64,000 nucleotides of DNA from Akebia trifoliata (GCA_017979445.1 CM030718.1:28391021-28455020), one strand, 5' to 3'. Counted from the stretch's first letter, positions 45,993 through 58,098 are shown. Made by a program: numbers and translations. Notes: generated from the sequence alone by a model not told the origin.

Positions 45993-48731
45993 ATGAAGCC
46001 CTTAATCTCCTCTCCATATTCTCTCTCTTTGAGAAAGACTCGTCTCTCTCCATTTCTCTTCGCTTTCATATCTTTCATCGTCTTCGTTGCTGTTCTCTAC
46101 AAAGAAGATCTCAATTGCTTCTTTGGGCAACCATTTCACTTCGAACCCAACCCAGAACAACGAAAACCAGACCGACCCACATTGAAAACAGGTGAGGATA
46201 CACGTAAAACTAGTCGAGTTTACTGAGTTCTACGAGTCGTGAATTCTTTTTTTACGTGAGGATTGATTCTTTTTCTGAGTGAGTTTTGTTTTTTGGGGAT
46301 AGAGAACAGGTTACCGTTTGCAATTGGTGATCAGGTGGAGGGAGGGTCAGTGTGCGACGTGTTTAGTGGGAAGTGGGTTCGTGATGAGTCAACTCGGCCG
46401 ATTTATGATGAGCGGGAGTGCCCTTATATACAAGCTCAGCTGACTTGTCAAGAACATGGGAGGCCTGATAAGGATTACCAGTTCTGGAGGTGGCAGCCTC
46501 ATGGGTGTTCTCTACCCAGGTTGAGTTTTCCAACTTAAAAAAAGAAATTTAAGGGTCAGTTTGCATGGAAACACGCAGTAAGGAAAATGATTTTGATGAG
46601 AAAATGATGCAGTTTGAAACAATAAGAGACTAATAAAATCTTGAGTCCACCAGAAAATAACTCTTAAAGAGAAATTTTATAAAATTGAAGATGATCTTTG
46701 CATCTCAATTGCAATATCTTTTATAGAAAAAACTTTTAATCCTAGTAACATCTTGTCTCGTCCATGAACGAGACCGAGTTGTCATGGATGAGATTTAAAA
46801 AAATGCCTTGAAATTAAAACAAACCATGTCTTTGAGACGACTTGTCAACTAGGCTTGTTGGTGCACAATATCAAGCCAATTCGGACAAGCTGTCTCGGTC
46901 TCTGACAAGATTTAAAACCATGATTGATATTGAATCATTAAAGGTTTTCGCTTAATTGATATGTTCATCACCAAATACAGTTTCAATGCAACTTTTATGT
47001 TGGAGAAGCTTCGAGGGAAGAGGATGATGTTTGTTGGAGACTCTTTGAATCGGGGTCAGTTCGTTTCCATGGTCTGTCTTCTCCATCGAATCATCCCCGA
47101 AAGTGCTAAATCGATGCAAACCTTTGACTCGCTTACGGTCTTTAAGGCCGAGGTAATATTGAATTTTTCTTCATGTATTTCATTATTTACTAAATTTTCT
47201 ATGTTGTGCTGCAGCCTATACTTTGAGCTTTGTTTACATGACGATTGTTAGGAGTACAATGCAACGATCGAGTTCTACTGGGCTCCATTTCTTCTAGAAT
47301 CAAACTCCGATAATGCTGTTATACACAGGGGGAAAGATCGAATCATTCGTCAGGGTTCGATAAATACGCACGGTCAACATTGGGAGGGAGTCGATGTTTT
47401 GGTGTTTAACACCTATCTTTGGTGGATGACTGGCATGAAGATGCAAATTCTGTAACTCCTACCCTTCAAATGATTTCATCAGTTATTTATTTAGTTTTTT
47501 TCTTTGGATGGGGGTTGGGGGTAACAAATCAAGTTACACAAGAAGGCTAAATTACAGTGTTGTTAGCGGTTTTCAAAATAGAAAAGCTCACATAATTAGG
47601 CTAGAAGCCTTACTAAGGCTACTCTTTAAAATATTTGAAGATAGGGGATACCCCCACTGTGGTGATAAAATATTTTTACCACACATGGTACTGTACACCC
47701 ATTTTTATTTTTATTTTAAATTTACTTTTTTACTCTTATTCATCAACTTCAAATAAATGCAGAGAGTCCCCTAGGCTTACTAAGGGTGCGTGGGCTCACC
47801 TCTTGGCATCCAAAAACATGATTCGATGCTTCAGGGTTGTAGAGGTCAAAATTATATGAATTTTGATTTTTTTTTTCAAAAATAAATTATTTTTCACCAT
47901 TGAATTTCATTTTTAAGTTTGGGAGTTACGTGAAAGTTCGGTAGCTGTTCATTTTCAAAACCTTGGATCTAGTTCAAAAGAAATTATTTTTTTGATATGA
48001 GATATTATATGAAACTTAAGGGGTTGTGGCGTTGGATTTCTAATGTGGTAATCCATTTGAACAAAAAAACCTTTAATAAGGCTCAAAATCTTACTATGTT
48101 AATAAGGAAAAGGTTTCATATGCACATACTACAGAGTATAAAAGTAAATGCAAGTATAATATCTGTTCAGTAAAAAGATTTCATTATCAAATAAGAGATA
48201 TCTACTATATGTTAAATATTTTTAAAATTTAATGGCATGGTAATTTTGGCTTCTCGCTTACCCTATTTGGTAAAATACCCCTACTTTTTTTACTTTTTAC
48301 TTTTTTATTTTTTATAATAAATAACTCGTTTTGTTATCATCGATAGGCAAGGGTCTTTTGACGATGAGAAGAAAGAAATCACGGAGATGGAAACCGAAGA
48401 TGCCTATCGAATGGCAATGAAGAGTATGGTGAATTGGGTACATAGGAATATTGACCCCAAGAAGGCTAGGGTTTTGTTCACTAGCATGTCACCTTACCAT
48501 GAAAAGTAAGTGAATTACTCCATAGCTGATTTTTGTATTTTAAAGAGAACTTGTTTTTGAGCTTGGATATTATTAGTAATTGAACATAAGATGCATTGTT
48601 AATGCCATGAGATACATTCGTAAATTAAGGGGGCGGAGTTACAATATTTTTTTGGTGTATTATTCTTAAGAATATGCATTTTATACATGTATTATTTGTG
48701 ACATAATCAAAACTATACATGCACAAGTGGG

Positions 48732-48766
<35 letters not shown>

Positions 48767-49143
48767 ACGCATGCAAATGTGCCTAATCATGGACGCTTGG
48801 CAGGAGCATTGAATGGGGAGATGGCCCCGGAGGCAATTGTTACAATCAAACCACTCCTATTGAAGATCCAACATATTGGGGCAACGGATCCCGCAAAAGC
48901 ATAATGAAGGTAATTGAAGAAGAATTTAGTATATCTACGGTACCCATTACATTTCTCAACATCACCCAACTATCAGAGTATCGTAAGGATGCGCACACAT
49001 CGATATACAAGAAGCAGTGGAATCCACTTACTCCAGAACAGTTAGCAAACCCAGTAAGCTACGCTGATTGCGTGCATTGGTGTTTGCCTGGCCTTCAAGA
49101 TACTTGGAATGAGCTCTTGTACGCTAAGCTTTTCTATCCCTAA
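45993..49143 (+). CDS. TBL33: Trichome birefringence-like protein (TBL33-like), probable xylan O-acetyltransferase
   Basis: Six exons, 45993-46191, 46303-46519, 46981-47152, 47252-47451, 48347-48505 and 48804-49143, give 428 residues in frame with GT-AG borders. A basic N-terminus and a hydrophobic segment (about 19-36) make it a type II Golgi protein. The TBL domain ([34 protein letters not shown] split here) is followed by the PC-esterase GDS motif [14 protein letters not shown] (Ser160) and the C-terminal DxxH motif [11 protein letters not shown] (Asp404, His407). All three catalytic residues are therefore present. The nearest remembered protein is Arabidopsis TBL33 (At2g40320), which acts in acetylation of xylan; the exact position specificity is not readable. 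An upstream TTG in frame is not a start; ATG at 45993 is. Introns 2 and 4 contain MITEs and intron 5 a CA microsatellite. Confidence 0.94.
46731..46922. mobile_element. Inverted-repeat element, family M, copy 3 (TBL33 intron 2)
   Basis: ACATCTTGTCTCGTCCATGA at the left; the right end in reverse complement reads CATGGTTTTAAATCTTGTC, then GAGACCGAGACAG. Confidence 0.6.
47764..48097. mobile_element. MITE of the TTACTAAGGGT family, copy 1 (TBL33 intron 4)
   Basis: Starts around CTTACTAAGGGTGCGTGG. Inner blocks CAGGGTTGTAGAGG, CACCATTGAATTTCA and GAAAGTTCGGTAGC occur, in reverse order and complement, in 49834-50143. The right end in reverse complement reads CATAGTAAGATTTTGAGCC. Confidence 0.65.
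48735..48764. repeat. (CA)n microsatellite in TBL33 intron 5
   Basis: About 15 AC units, 40 bp before the last exon. Confidence 0.9.
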
Positions 49144-49833
49144 AAAACCAATAATGTTTTGTTTTTGTAATTCCTTGTTTTGGTCTCTTTTTACAAGATT
49201 TTGTAGGGAGAGCATGTGGAGGGTAACATTTTACCTTACTTGTATCCATAAAAACTTTTGCACCAAAGCAACATATTGTGATTGTTAGAGGGAATTTATT
49301 CCTTTTTTTTTTTGTAGCACTTGTTTTGCTTCATTCTCATTGTACCAACAAAACTCCTAGAGCGTGTCTGTTGGGCTTTTCTCCATACAATTTAGGCCCA
49401 TATTTTGTATTCTTTATTATTATTTTAAATAAAGTAATATTTTGATCAGGTTTTAGATAAGTACTCCACTTTCGGCCGTGTTTGTCCATCAAGAAAAGGT
49501 ATTCAAGGTGTGGTATAAGATACGTTATCCCTGAAATTTGTGTTTGTTCAAGGATAAAAAAATTAAGCGGATTTAAGTATTTCAATAGGAGCTTAATGTG
49601 ACCAAAAAACTTGGAAAGAGGAATCCCACCAAAACCCTGGGATTCCTCTTTCCCACTTTTTGTAAAATTCCATTTTCTTTAAAGAAAAAAATATTTTATT
49701 TTATTTTTTCAAATTCATTGCAAAAGTTGAATAAAGCCTCACATAATCAAACTCTAATATCAATATTTCTCAATTTACATCTGGCCCTCCCTCTTTTTCT
49801 CTCTCTTCTTTGAGAAACATTTTCCTTACTAAC

Positions 49834-50143
49834 TTAGTAAGATTTTAAGTCTTACTAAGGGTAGTTTTACTCAAATAGATTTTAACATTAACAATCCAAC
49901 ATCACAACCCTCTAAATTTCATATATATATTGATCCAAGGTTTTGAAAATTGATGGCTACCGAACTTTCACATAACTGTCAAAATTAAATTTGAAATTCA
50001 ATGGTAAAAAAAATAACATTTTTTGAAAAAAAAAAATCTAAGGTTCATAGAATTTTGTCCTCTACAACCCTGAAGGATTGGATCATGTTTTTTGATGTTA
50101 CTAGGTGAGCTAAGGACCCTTAGTAAGGGTGAAATCCTTACTA
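49834..50143. mobile_element. MITE of the TTACTAAGGGT family, copy 2
   Basis: Left TTAGTAAGATTTTAAGTCTT then ACTAAGGGT; right (reverse complement) AGTAAGGATTTCACCCTTAC then TAAGGGTCC. It is in the opposite orientation to the copy in TBL33 intron 4. Confidence 0.7.
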
Positions 50144-50934
50144 TCTTTCTTTTACATTATGAAAAATTGAGACATAACTGACCATAATGGAGAAGTGTTG
50201 CATGTCTAAACAAATGATTAAGAGCAGAAAAGAAAAATAAGATAGAAAAGTTATAGTAAACTATTATTTAATGACTAAAAAGTTTAATAAAATTTCAATA
50301 TGTTCACATGGCTTAATTAATAGCCCAAACTAATTACAAGTTTTGATTAATTTGAAATTTCAGTTTAGTTAATTTCATATATAGATTCAAAATTTTAATG
50401 GGTTTGAATTATTTTTATTGTTACAAAGAATTTTTTGTCGGCTAATAAATGTAGAGTGATTTTCCCAAATCATGATGATGAATAATTCTTATGTTTATTA
50501 AAATATAAATTTTTTTCTTAAGATTTTATTTTGTGATATTTATTTTGGTTAAAAAATTTATACCAAATTTGAATGAAATATTTATTACACTAAAGTAGGC
50601 ATCAATTATGAACATTAAACCCAAATCAAGATTAATGTCAAACAAACATCATGAAAGCTAATCCGGCTTAGGATTTACTATTATAAGGTAAAAAAATCCA
50701 ATTCAATGTAAAACGATTTTTGTTGTGGCCAAATAGACTCTTAAGGAATTATGATTTTGTTGGGATTAGTGGCTAACTTTAGGAGATACCACCTATCCAT
50801 GATCTTCATAAGGAAAATACATTCGTTGATGGGAAAAAAAGTTAAAGGGATAGTTTTAAGAGGGTCTCTAATCTTGTAAGAAAACCTACATTGCCTATGT
50901 TTAGAAGATCATAGGCTTGTTTGACTCTAATAAA

Positions 50935-51130
50935 AGGTGTTTGTTGAGGAAAAACAAGGACAATCGAAATAAACACAAATCACACACAGAAACATAGATT
51001 TTTAAGTTGTTCCCTCAAGATTGAGGTATACCCACGGATCACACCGATTCCACTATGAAGAGAAAATCCGTAATTACAAATTACACTATTTTACCAAAAA
51101 ATAAGAAATATAAATACCTCAAGAAATCTA
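50935..51130. mobile_element. LTR-like fragment
   Basis: TGTTTGTTGAGGAAAAAC starts a stretch containing AACACAAATCACACACAG and CCCACGGATCACACCGATTC, wording seen in plant copia LTRs. No partner LTR or coding part is nearby. Weak. Confidence 0.3.
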
Positions 51131-51622
51131 AGCATGATCGATATGAACGCGTAGCTTGATTTACAGTATCTCTTTATTGACTAGAAATATCATGCTCCAC
51201 AAACAACAACAGTGCCAGCTTATTAATTTGGATAAAGTCTGTGAGTGTTAATACCATGACTTGAGTTCAAAACCTGGCTAAACTATCTAATTACTAAATC
51301 ACTAAGCTCACTTGCTAAGGGAAAACAAAAAAATTATATTCTAATTATTGTCAATTTGGTCAATTCCAATTATTTTAAAGATTGCCTTTACTCTTTCTTT
51401 CTATATCCAATAGACAATCCACTTATATTTGACTGCTGGAAGCATTCATGCACAATTTCTTTGAAATTACCTAACTTCTATAAAGGGATTTTATTGTGCA
51501 TGTCTTGTTATTCATCTAAACATCTTAGGTACGAGGTGATACATATATAATAGGAGATAAATCATATTTTAACTCATAGGGATACTTGTACTAATACAGA
51601 AATCATTTTGATTTCTATAAGA

Positions 51623-51781
51623 ATGGTTTAAAATATCGTATCAATTAATGAAAAAATTGATATGGTATCGGCCAATACATTTGATACAAACCAATACATT
51701 CCTGAAACATCGAATGTTTTAGGGTCAATGTTTCGTATCGATCTTGACTGATATCGATACATTCCGATATTTTTAACCATG
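51623..51781. mobile_element. Inverted-repeat element, family N, copy 2
   Basis: ATGGTTTAAAATATCGTATC at the left and (reverse complement) CATGGTTAAAAATATCGGAA at the right delimit about 159 bp filled with GATATCG/ATACATT words. A truncated relative is at 17864-18010. Confidence 0.65.
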
Positions 51782-51904
51782 ACTATAGGCTCTAACCCAA
51801 TAAATGTATTAACAAGTTGTAAAGAAGGGTCTTTGGGAGATAGCTTCATGGGTCTTTAATTAAAGGGTGAATTGTCACTTCGTGAGCTGAAAATATGTTA
51901 TTTA

Positions 51905-52153
51905 CGATTCCGACTAACTATTTATTTTAATTATAAAAATGTGAATGATCACATTTTTGTTAAAAAAAATTTAGAATGATAACTAATTCAGTGGTTTAAA
52001 GTGACTATTTCGCAGGTTTAAAGTAACAATTTCGAATGTTTAAAGTGACTCTTTTCAATTAGTCATTTTAAACCTGCAAATTAAATTGTCACTTTAAAAA
52101 CCTCAGAATTTGTTATTGTTCACATTTTGGTAATTAAAATGAATAGTGAGCCA
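51905..52153. mobile_element. Hairpin MITE of about 250 bp
   Basis: Left ACTATTTATTTTAATTATAA + AAATGTGAA pairs with (reverse complement) ACTATTCATTTTAATTACCA + AAATGTGAA. The middle carries three GTTTAAAGTGACT-like words. Confidence 0.6.
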
Positions 52154-52542
52154 GAATAATAAATTGGTCAAAAGTTGATCAATTTTCTCATAAATATCCT
52201 CAAATAAAGAAGTGGTCTGAAAAAAAAAAAATCCTTTGGAGAAGACTAGTTTACATGAGGAGGCCTTAACTGCAAGTTGATTGGAGTGGATAAGTCTAGA
52301 TAGAGAAATGTACAAAAGACCAAAAAAAGATGGGGTCATGATAGAGAATAAAGAAAAGGTGACAAGAGATAGAGTAAAAGGGCATATAGTCTGGCGGGAT
52401 ATGTGGGAGAAGCTTGAGGGCAGATCCTCTACTCTTGATGTTGAGTGACATACCCAACCCTAAAATGATTTTTTGCCATGTGGCACATCTTATTTAGCCC
52501 AATGTTGTGGACTTATAAAATAAGAGTCGTCTTAGAGTGACT

Positions 52543-52688
52543 GCCCAGGGCACTGCATTCTACACTGAACTGATGTGAAAGTGTGCACGGAACCATAAAT
52601 GATTTTCCTCGAGATACAAGTAAAAGCATCAAAGGTTTCGTGCACACTTCCACGTTAGCTCACTATCGAACACAATGCCCTACGCATT
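52543..52688. mobile_element. Hairpin element, family P
   Basis: Inner arms GTGAAAGTGTGCACGGAACC and (reverse complement) GTGGAAGTGTGCACGAAACC around a centre TTTTCCTCGAGATACAAG; the outer arms start with AGGGCA. Confidence 0.65.
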
Positions 52689-52956
52689 AACCACAGTATT
52701 TTCCTTAAAAGAATAAAAACAACAAAGATATAAGATTCAAATATGTTTGGAGCACACCCAATGCTAAATTCATAAGGCCGATGGTAGATAATTATATAAT
52801 CCAACGGTAATTAAGTGAGAGGGTAAATATGTACCTCGAGGCATTTCAATACCAATTGTCCCCAGAGCGATACTTTAATTCATCGATGTGGAACTTGTAA
52901 AATCGACTCTGATGCATAAGTCAATTCCTCACAATCATTCAAATTAGAATCTCATA

Positions 52957-53168
52957 ATCATGAGTTTGATAACCAGTATGAACATTTATTCGTCAAGAGC
53001 CACCGGGCACACCCTCACTTACCTAGTGCATGTGATGTGCGGGCGTTGTACGTTCCCCGGGACTAGTCCTTGGACAAGGCCATGGTCTATGGACTAGGAA
53101 AATCCTAGATACGGTCCTGGTCCACTGTTTACAGGGATGATCAGTTATCAAAACATAAATAAAGAAGA
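52957..53168 (+). mobile_element. tRNA-related SINE, family S2, copy b (5'-truncated)
   Basis: From ATCATGAGTTTGATAACCAG onward it follows copy a, including GGGACTAGTCCTTGGACAAG and CCATGGTCTATGGACT. It lacks the A-box part. Flanks AGAATCTCATA (52946-52956) and AAATTCTCATA (53169-53179) match at 9 of 11, so truncation occurred at insertion. Confidence 0.75.
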
Positions 53169-55117
53169 AAATTCTCATATAAGCGTATTCCTCTTTTTTT
53201 TTCCTTGAAAAACTTTTTATCAAATTTAAATCTCATTCCTACTCAAGAACTCAACATTTTTTGTATCACGTATCTCTGGAGACGAGCATCTAATTTCTTC
53301 TAATGCAACGGATCGATTGGCTTGATAAAATTCCCCTTGTTGAGATTGGGTTGATGAATCACTCTTAAGAATCATTGGTTACTAACTCCAACCATGGTCA
53401 CAATGTCAGAGTATAAGTTTAAAATGGCAAGAGAAAATTTTGACAAAAAAAAAAAAATTGATGAAGTATTTGATATAAAAAATATTTTAAAAATTATGAT
53501 ATATATTAGATATTTATTTTAATTTATTATATATTTTCAATATAATATGTTCTCAAACATAATTATACATGTTATGATAAAAAAACAATTTACTCATCAA
53601 CATAACTTTTGTTCAAAATAATAAACTATTGAAAATAAAAGAAAAATCATGACATCAAGACATTATCATTAAATCTCATATTTTTACAATTATGATTCAC
53701 CAAATTCTATTATGTATCAAATCTCACATATAAAAAAAAAAGTTTTTTTTTTTTTTTTTTGAAAAAATGTGTTTAAAATAAAAAGAAAAAAAAAAAAAAA
53801 ACGAATCGTCAGAGATGCTAGCACGTTTTAAACGCGTTTTTTTCAGAAAAAAAAAGAAGATCAGTTTTTGTTACTATGGCTCCAACAATGCTGAGGTATT
53901 TCTATTTGTCTTATTCACATTTTTAGAAATGATCAATCAAGGGGATCTTTTTTAATATGTATATATCACTTAAATTGTCGGCAAAAAATAATTCAATATG
54001 TAATTGACCATAGATATTGTGACACGTGGCAAAGATTAGACATGATGTAGAATAAAGTTACTCAACACCAGGAGTAGGGGATCTGAACTTTGCCTTAAAT
54101 AGGGGGAAATTGGACAAATTTCTAACCCCTCCCACTTGTTCAAAATCGTCTAAAACGGAGAGATGCTTATCTCTCATCCACCGGTTCACACCTCATGCAA
54201 CTTGCAAGTGGGTCGTCCATTTGCTAAGATATTAATTAAAATACCCATCTCTTCTGTAAAATTACAAGTGCACCACTTTGTCTTGTTGTGTGACATTGGA
54301 AACTCTTTCTAACGAATTGGCTAAAATGCCCTTTAATGTGTTTGTTTATCACTACATATGGTTGGACAAAGAAAAACTAACCAAACCACGTGCATGACCC
54401 GTTAATACATATGCCAAGGAATTTGACTATCAATGACCTATGTGTTAGGCAAGTGTGTGGCATAATGACAAGTCCAAGGGAACTACATAAGATGACATTT
54501 CTCGACAAATGAGACTGATTTTTAGAAGACTTGGAATTATATAATTTGAAATCAAAGATGCGTTCAAGATACTTGTTAGAGCAAGATATTCAAATTTTCA
54601 ATAATATCTCAATTACTTCATCAAAATTGAAATTAATTTAATCATTGAAATGTTATTGAAGGGGGAGTGGATTCTCTGTTGTACTTTTTTTTTCTTTTTC
54701 TGTAATAGATTTAAATGGTTGAGAGATTGTCATATTAACAAAATAGTGAATCCACACAGTTTAAAGTTTGGGAGTTCAGTGTTTAATAGTATTCAAAACT
54801 TTTGATGGTGGTTATTATTATTATTTTTTCATGTCTGAATTTGATTTATGCTTAGTAAAATAGAGGATTGAGGTGTTATTGATCATCAAAGTGACTCTAT
54901 CCTCCCACTGTGAAAAAAATCACTATAGGAAACTAAAAAATAGTACTAGAGAGGATTTGTACCTTGCCATGTGAATTTCTTATAAATATGGTTGAAGTAC
55001 TAATTCCATTCAATTTTCTAAAAAGTTGTGCTGAATTAACTCAAAAAGAATAAAAAAAATCAGCAAATCTCAAGAAAAGAAAATCTATGATTCTGGGCAT
55101 ATTCCACATCAGTATAG

Positions 55118-55285
55118 TTGTGATTTTTTAACTAAAAAATTTTCACTCGATCTATACTCAGCCGATATGTTAAGGACACAAAATCAAAGATCTTTTTCTT
55201 CGGGATACACAAGGAAACGATCAATAGTTTTATGACCTTACCATGTCAACTGAATGCAAATTTTCGAGTTAGAAAATCATTAACG
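55118..55285. mobile_element. Hairpin element, family P, upstream of PYL
   Basis: TTTTCACTCGATCTATACTC ... ATGTTAAGGACACAAAATCA on the left and mirror on the right (reverse complement TTTTCTAACTCGAAAATTTG ... ACATGGTAAGGTCATAAAAC); centre CTTCGGGATACACAAGG. Confidence 0.7.
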
Positions 55286-55663
55286 ATTTGGGTATCTTTT
55301 TTTGAGTCGATTAAATATATAAACATTATATAAATTGTATTCTTGGGTGTCCTAAAACATTCAAAAATTGATATCTTTACCTAACAACAATGCCATTTCG
55401 CACTCTTTTCATGGCCTTTTCTTCATTTTGAACATTTTTCTTGAGGATCAGGATAAGCTTGTAATTTCACTAATTTTCTAATGAAGGGTGTCTTTAGTAA
55501 TTTCATCTCTACCAACTTGCAGTATTTTATCACCCCACTTGTCCTCTCTCTTCTTAAATACAGCTCAGGATCCCCCAACCCTTCTTCTTACAAAACTGAA
55601 AAGAGACAGAGAAACAGAAAGAGAGCAGAGAGAGAGAGAGAGGACAGAGCAGAGAGAGAAGAA

Positions 55664-56317
55664 ATGCTTTCAACTACTCCTAAATCCTCTATCCAACTCC
55701 ACAGAATCACCATCACCGCCACCGCCACCGCCACCACCACCTCTAACTGCAAACAATCTCAGCCCAACACCCAACGTGTCCCTCTACCCTGCACCACTCC
55801 CGTACCCGACATAGTCGCACGTCATCACACCCACACCATTGGATCCGACCAGTGTTGCTCAGCGGTCATCCAACCCATATCCGCACCCGTATCCACCGTA
55901 TGGTCCGTAGTTCGCCGCTTCGACAACCCACAATCATACAAACACTTCGTCAAAAGCTGCCACGTGTTGACGGGACATGGAGATGTCGGCACTCTAAGAG
56001 AGGTCCAAGTGGTATCTGGATTACCCGCTGGATCAAGTACAGAGCGTCTCGAGATACTCGACGAGGAACGACATGTTATTAGCTTCAGAGTTGTTGGCGG
56101 GGACCACAGACTCGCTAACTACAGATCCGTGACAACGCTCCATCCTTCGTCAAGCGGTTCTGGAACCGTGGTTGTTGAATCGTACGTAGTTGATATCCCA
56201 CATGGAAATACCAAGGAAGATACTTGTGTGTTTGTCGACACTATTGTAAGGTGTAATCTTCATTCTTTGGCTCAGATCGCTGAAAATTTGACCACTCATA
56301 GCCGGTCATTTTCATGA
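55664..56317 (+). CDS. PYL4: PYR/PYL/RCAR abscisic acid receptor, subfamily of PYL4-PYL6
   Basis: A single exon of 217 residues. PYL proteins are soluble receptors that bind abscisic acid and then inhibit clade A PP2C phosphatases. The START-like fold is fully covered: [40 protein letters not shown] with the ligand-contact Lys93, the gate loop SGLPA (118-122), [15 protein letters not shown], the latch HRL (148-150) inside [17 protein letters not shown], and the C-terminal helix [16 protein letters not shown]. The gate is SGLPA and the latch HRL, as in active receptors. Lack of introns and the Cys-Cys before the first strand fit PYL4-6. The N-terminus (1-45) is Thr/Pro-rich and not conserved. 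The frame stays open 61 codons upstream, but that part is GA-rich leader; ATG at 55664 was chosen. A CT tract follows the stop. Confidence 0.95.
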   Translation: MLSTTPKSSIQLHRITITATATATTTSNCKQSQPNTQRVPLPCTTPVPDIVARHHTHTIGSDQCCSAVIQPISAPVSTVWSVVRRFDNPQSYKHFVKSCHVLTGHGDVGTLREVQVVSGLPAGSSTERLEILDEERHVISFRVVGGDHRLANYRSVTTLHPSSSGSGTVVVESYVVDIPHGNTKEDTCVFVDTIVRCNLHSLAQIAENLTTHSRSFS

Positions 56318-57918
56318 ATCTCTCTCTCTCTCTCTCTGTTTTTTTATTTTTATTTTCTGATTAATCTTCACCGTTAATTTCCTACTACTTTGGAGATCAT
56401 CTGTTATGATTGCTTCTGAAGTATAGTGTAAATGATGGCGCGAGACGATCCGTTACGATGATCATGCCGGTACAAGAGTTGCTCTTTGTTAGCCTTACTT
56501 TTTTTTTGGTTTATTATTTTTATTACTTTTTTTTTTTTTGGGGGGAAATTAAATAAATGAAATAAGCAGTGTGAATTAAACTGTTTTTTTTTTATTATAT
56601 ATATTTAGAGTAATGTAATGTAGCCTTCTGGATTTATATGTTTTTATATAATTATTAATATGTCCAAACTAGCCTTGTGAAAGTTATACAATTCCTTGAC
56701 ATGAGAGTTGCTATTTCGATTTATATAGGAATTGGTGTGGCAACAGTAGCCCTCGAAACTTGAGAGATATTAATCCCTTCATCTCATTTTTTTAAAAAAA
56801 TAAAAAGGGCAGTGTTACAGTCAACCCTAGCGAATCATCGTCCTAAGCCCTGCATCATTGTGTGGTACTCAAGATTTGTGCTCCACAAATCTCGAAGATC
56901 ATAATGGTGTTCGAGATTCACAATGCACATATCTCAAAGTGTCTAGTTTATGGTAGTGATGTATGTTATATCAGTCCAACTAATTATATTAAAGAAAAAT
57001 AGAAAAACAAAAAGGCGTTACTAAATCACATCCACCGTCAAAGAGACCTCAAAATGTGTAAAACAAGATCTTGTTATTCGTAAGACTTGTTTTGTGCATC
57101 TCGAGGTCTTTTTTATGGTGAATGAGACTTAGTAAGGCTAGTCGGACTTTTAAAAAAATATATTAGATAACATTTTTGTTGTTATAATAATTTTATATGG
57201 TTGGAACAAATTTGATATATGAGATTATCGAAAAGTTTGAAATTTTATTAGTGAAATATTTACTAACATATAATTGAGGATGAATCAAGAAGCTTCATCT
57301 TTTTCTATTGAATTATAGTATTTCATTTTAGCATATTTTTATGAAATATATCCGAACGTTTTTATTTCCATAAGGTCTAAAACAAACTTTAACTTATAAT
57401 TTTATTTGTACAAATTTTAGTGGAAATTATATTCCATTTTGCGAAATAATTAGGTGAATAATGAGTTTTGACAGAAACAATCATACTTTAAGTATTATTT
57501 TTTTTTTCCTTTGTGAAGCAAGAAAAGAAATATTACTAGAAAAAGAGAAGGAAAATTAAAAAATTATGGTGTTTGGGAGATTCATTTGATCTCCAACAAA
57601 CACCTTTTTAACAAGAAAAGGAAGAGAATTAACAAGGGAAAAAAAAAAAAAGGGCACTAAACTCAGCCATTGAGATCATCCTTGAGCATACTTTAGGTAT
57701 GAAAATGAGAGATTTCAGTGAAAATATTTCTATGAATAGTAAATTTAGGTAAACGTATCTGTCCTTCGAGATCTACTATAGGTAGGATTTGAGAACCTTA
57801 TGATGGGTTACTATCCAAAAAGATTCGGAGAGCACTTCTATGGAAGCACCCATCAAGCAATAAAGAGGCGGTTCTTCCCATGACTAATTCACCAATGACT
57901 CTATTTATAATTAAACTA

Positions 57919-58096
57919 ATGATAATTTGACTTGAATAGACTTACTTGGTCGACGTGGAAAATGCACAAAGCATCAAAATCGTTGATCGTTTTCCTTGTG
58001 TATCTCGAAGAAAAAGATCTATGATTTTATGCAATTGCCATGTCGATCGAGTACAGAATGAGTAAAAATTTTCGAGTTAAAATATCACGACTCTTA
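57919..58096. mobile_element. Hairpin element, family P
   Basis: Left TGATAATTTGACTTGAATAG ... GACGTGGAAAATGCACAAAG and right (reverse complement AAGAGTCGTGATATTTTAAC ... GACATGGCAATTGCATAAAA) surround the centre CTTGTGTATCTCGAAGAAA. Confidence 0.65.
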
Positions 58097-58098
58097 TA

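Larger units (their letters stand above)
49144..55663. other. Intergenic region between TBL33 and PYL, repeat-rich
   Basis: It contains the TBL33 3' UTR, a TTACTAAGGGT MITE, an LTR-like fragment (about 50935-51130), inverted-repeat elements at 51623 and 51905, a family-P hairpin at 52543, a truncated SINE at 52957, low-complexity AT/A runs (53440-53830), another family-P hairpin at 55118 and the PYL 5' flank with a GA-rich leader. No gene is recognised. Confidence 0.6.
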
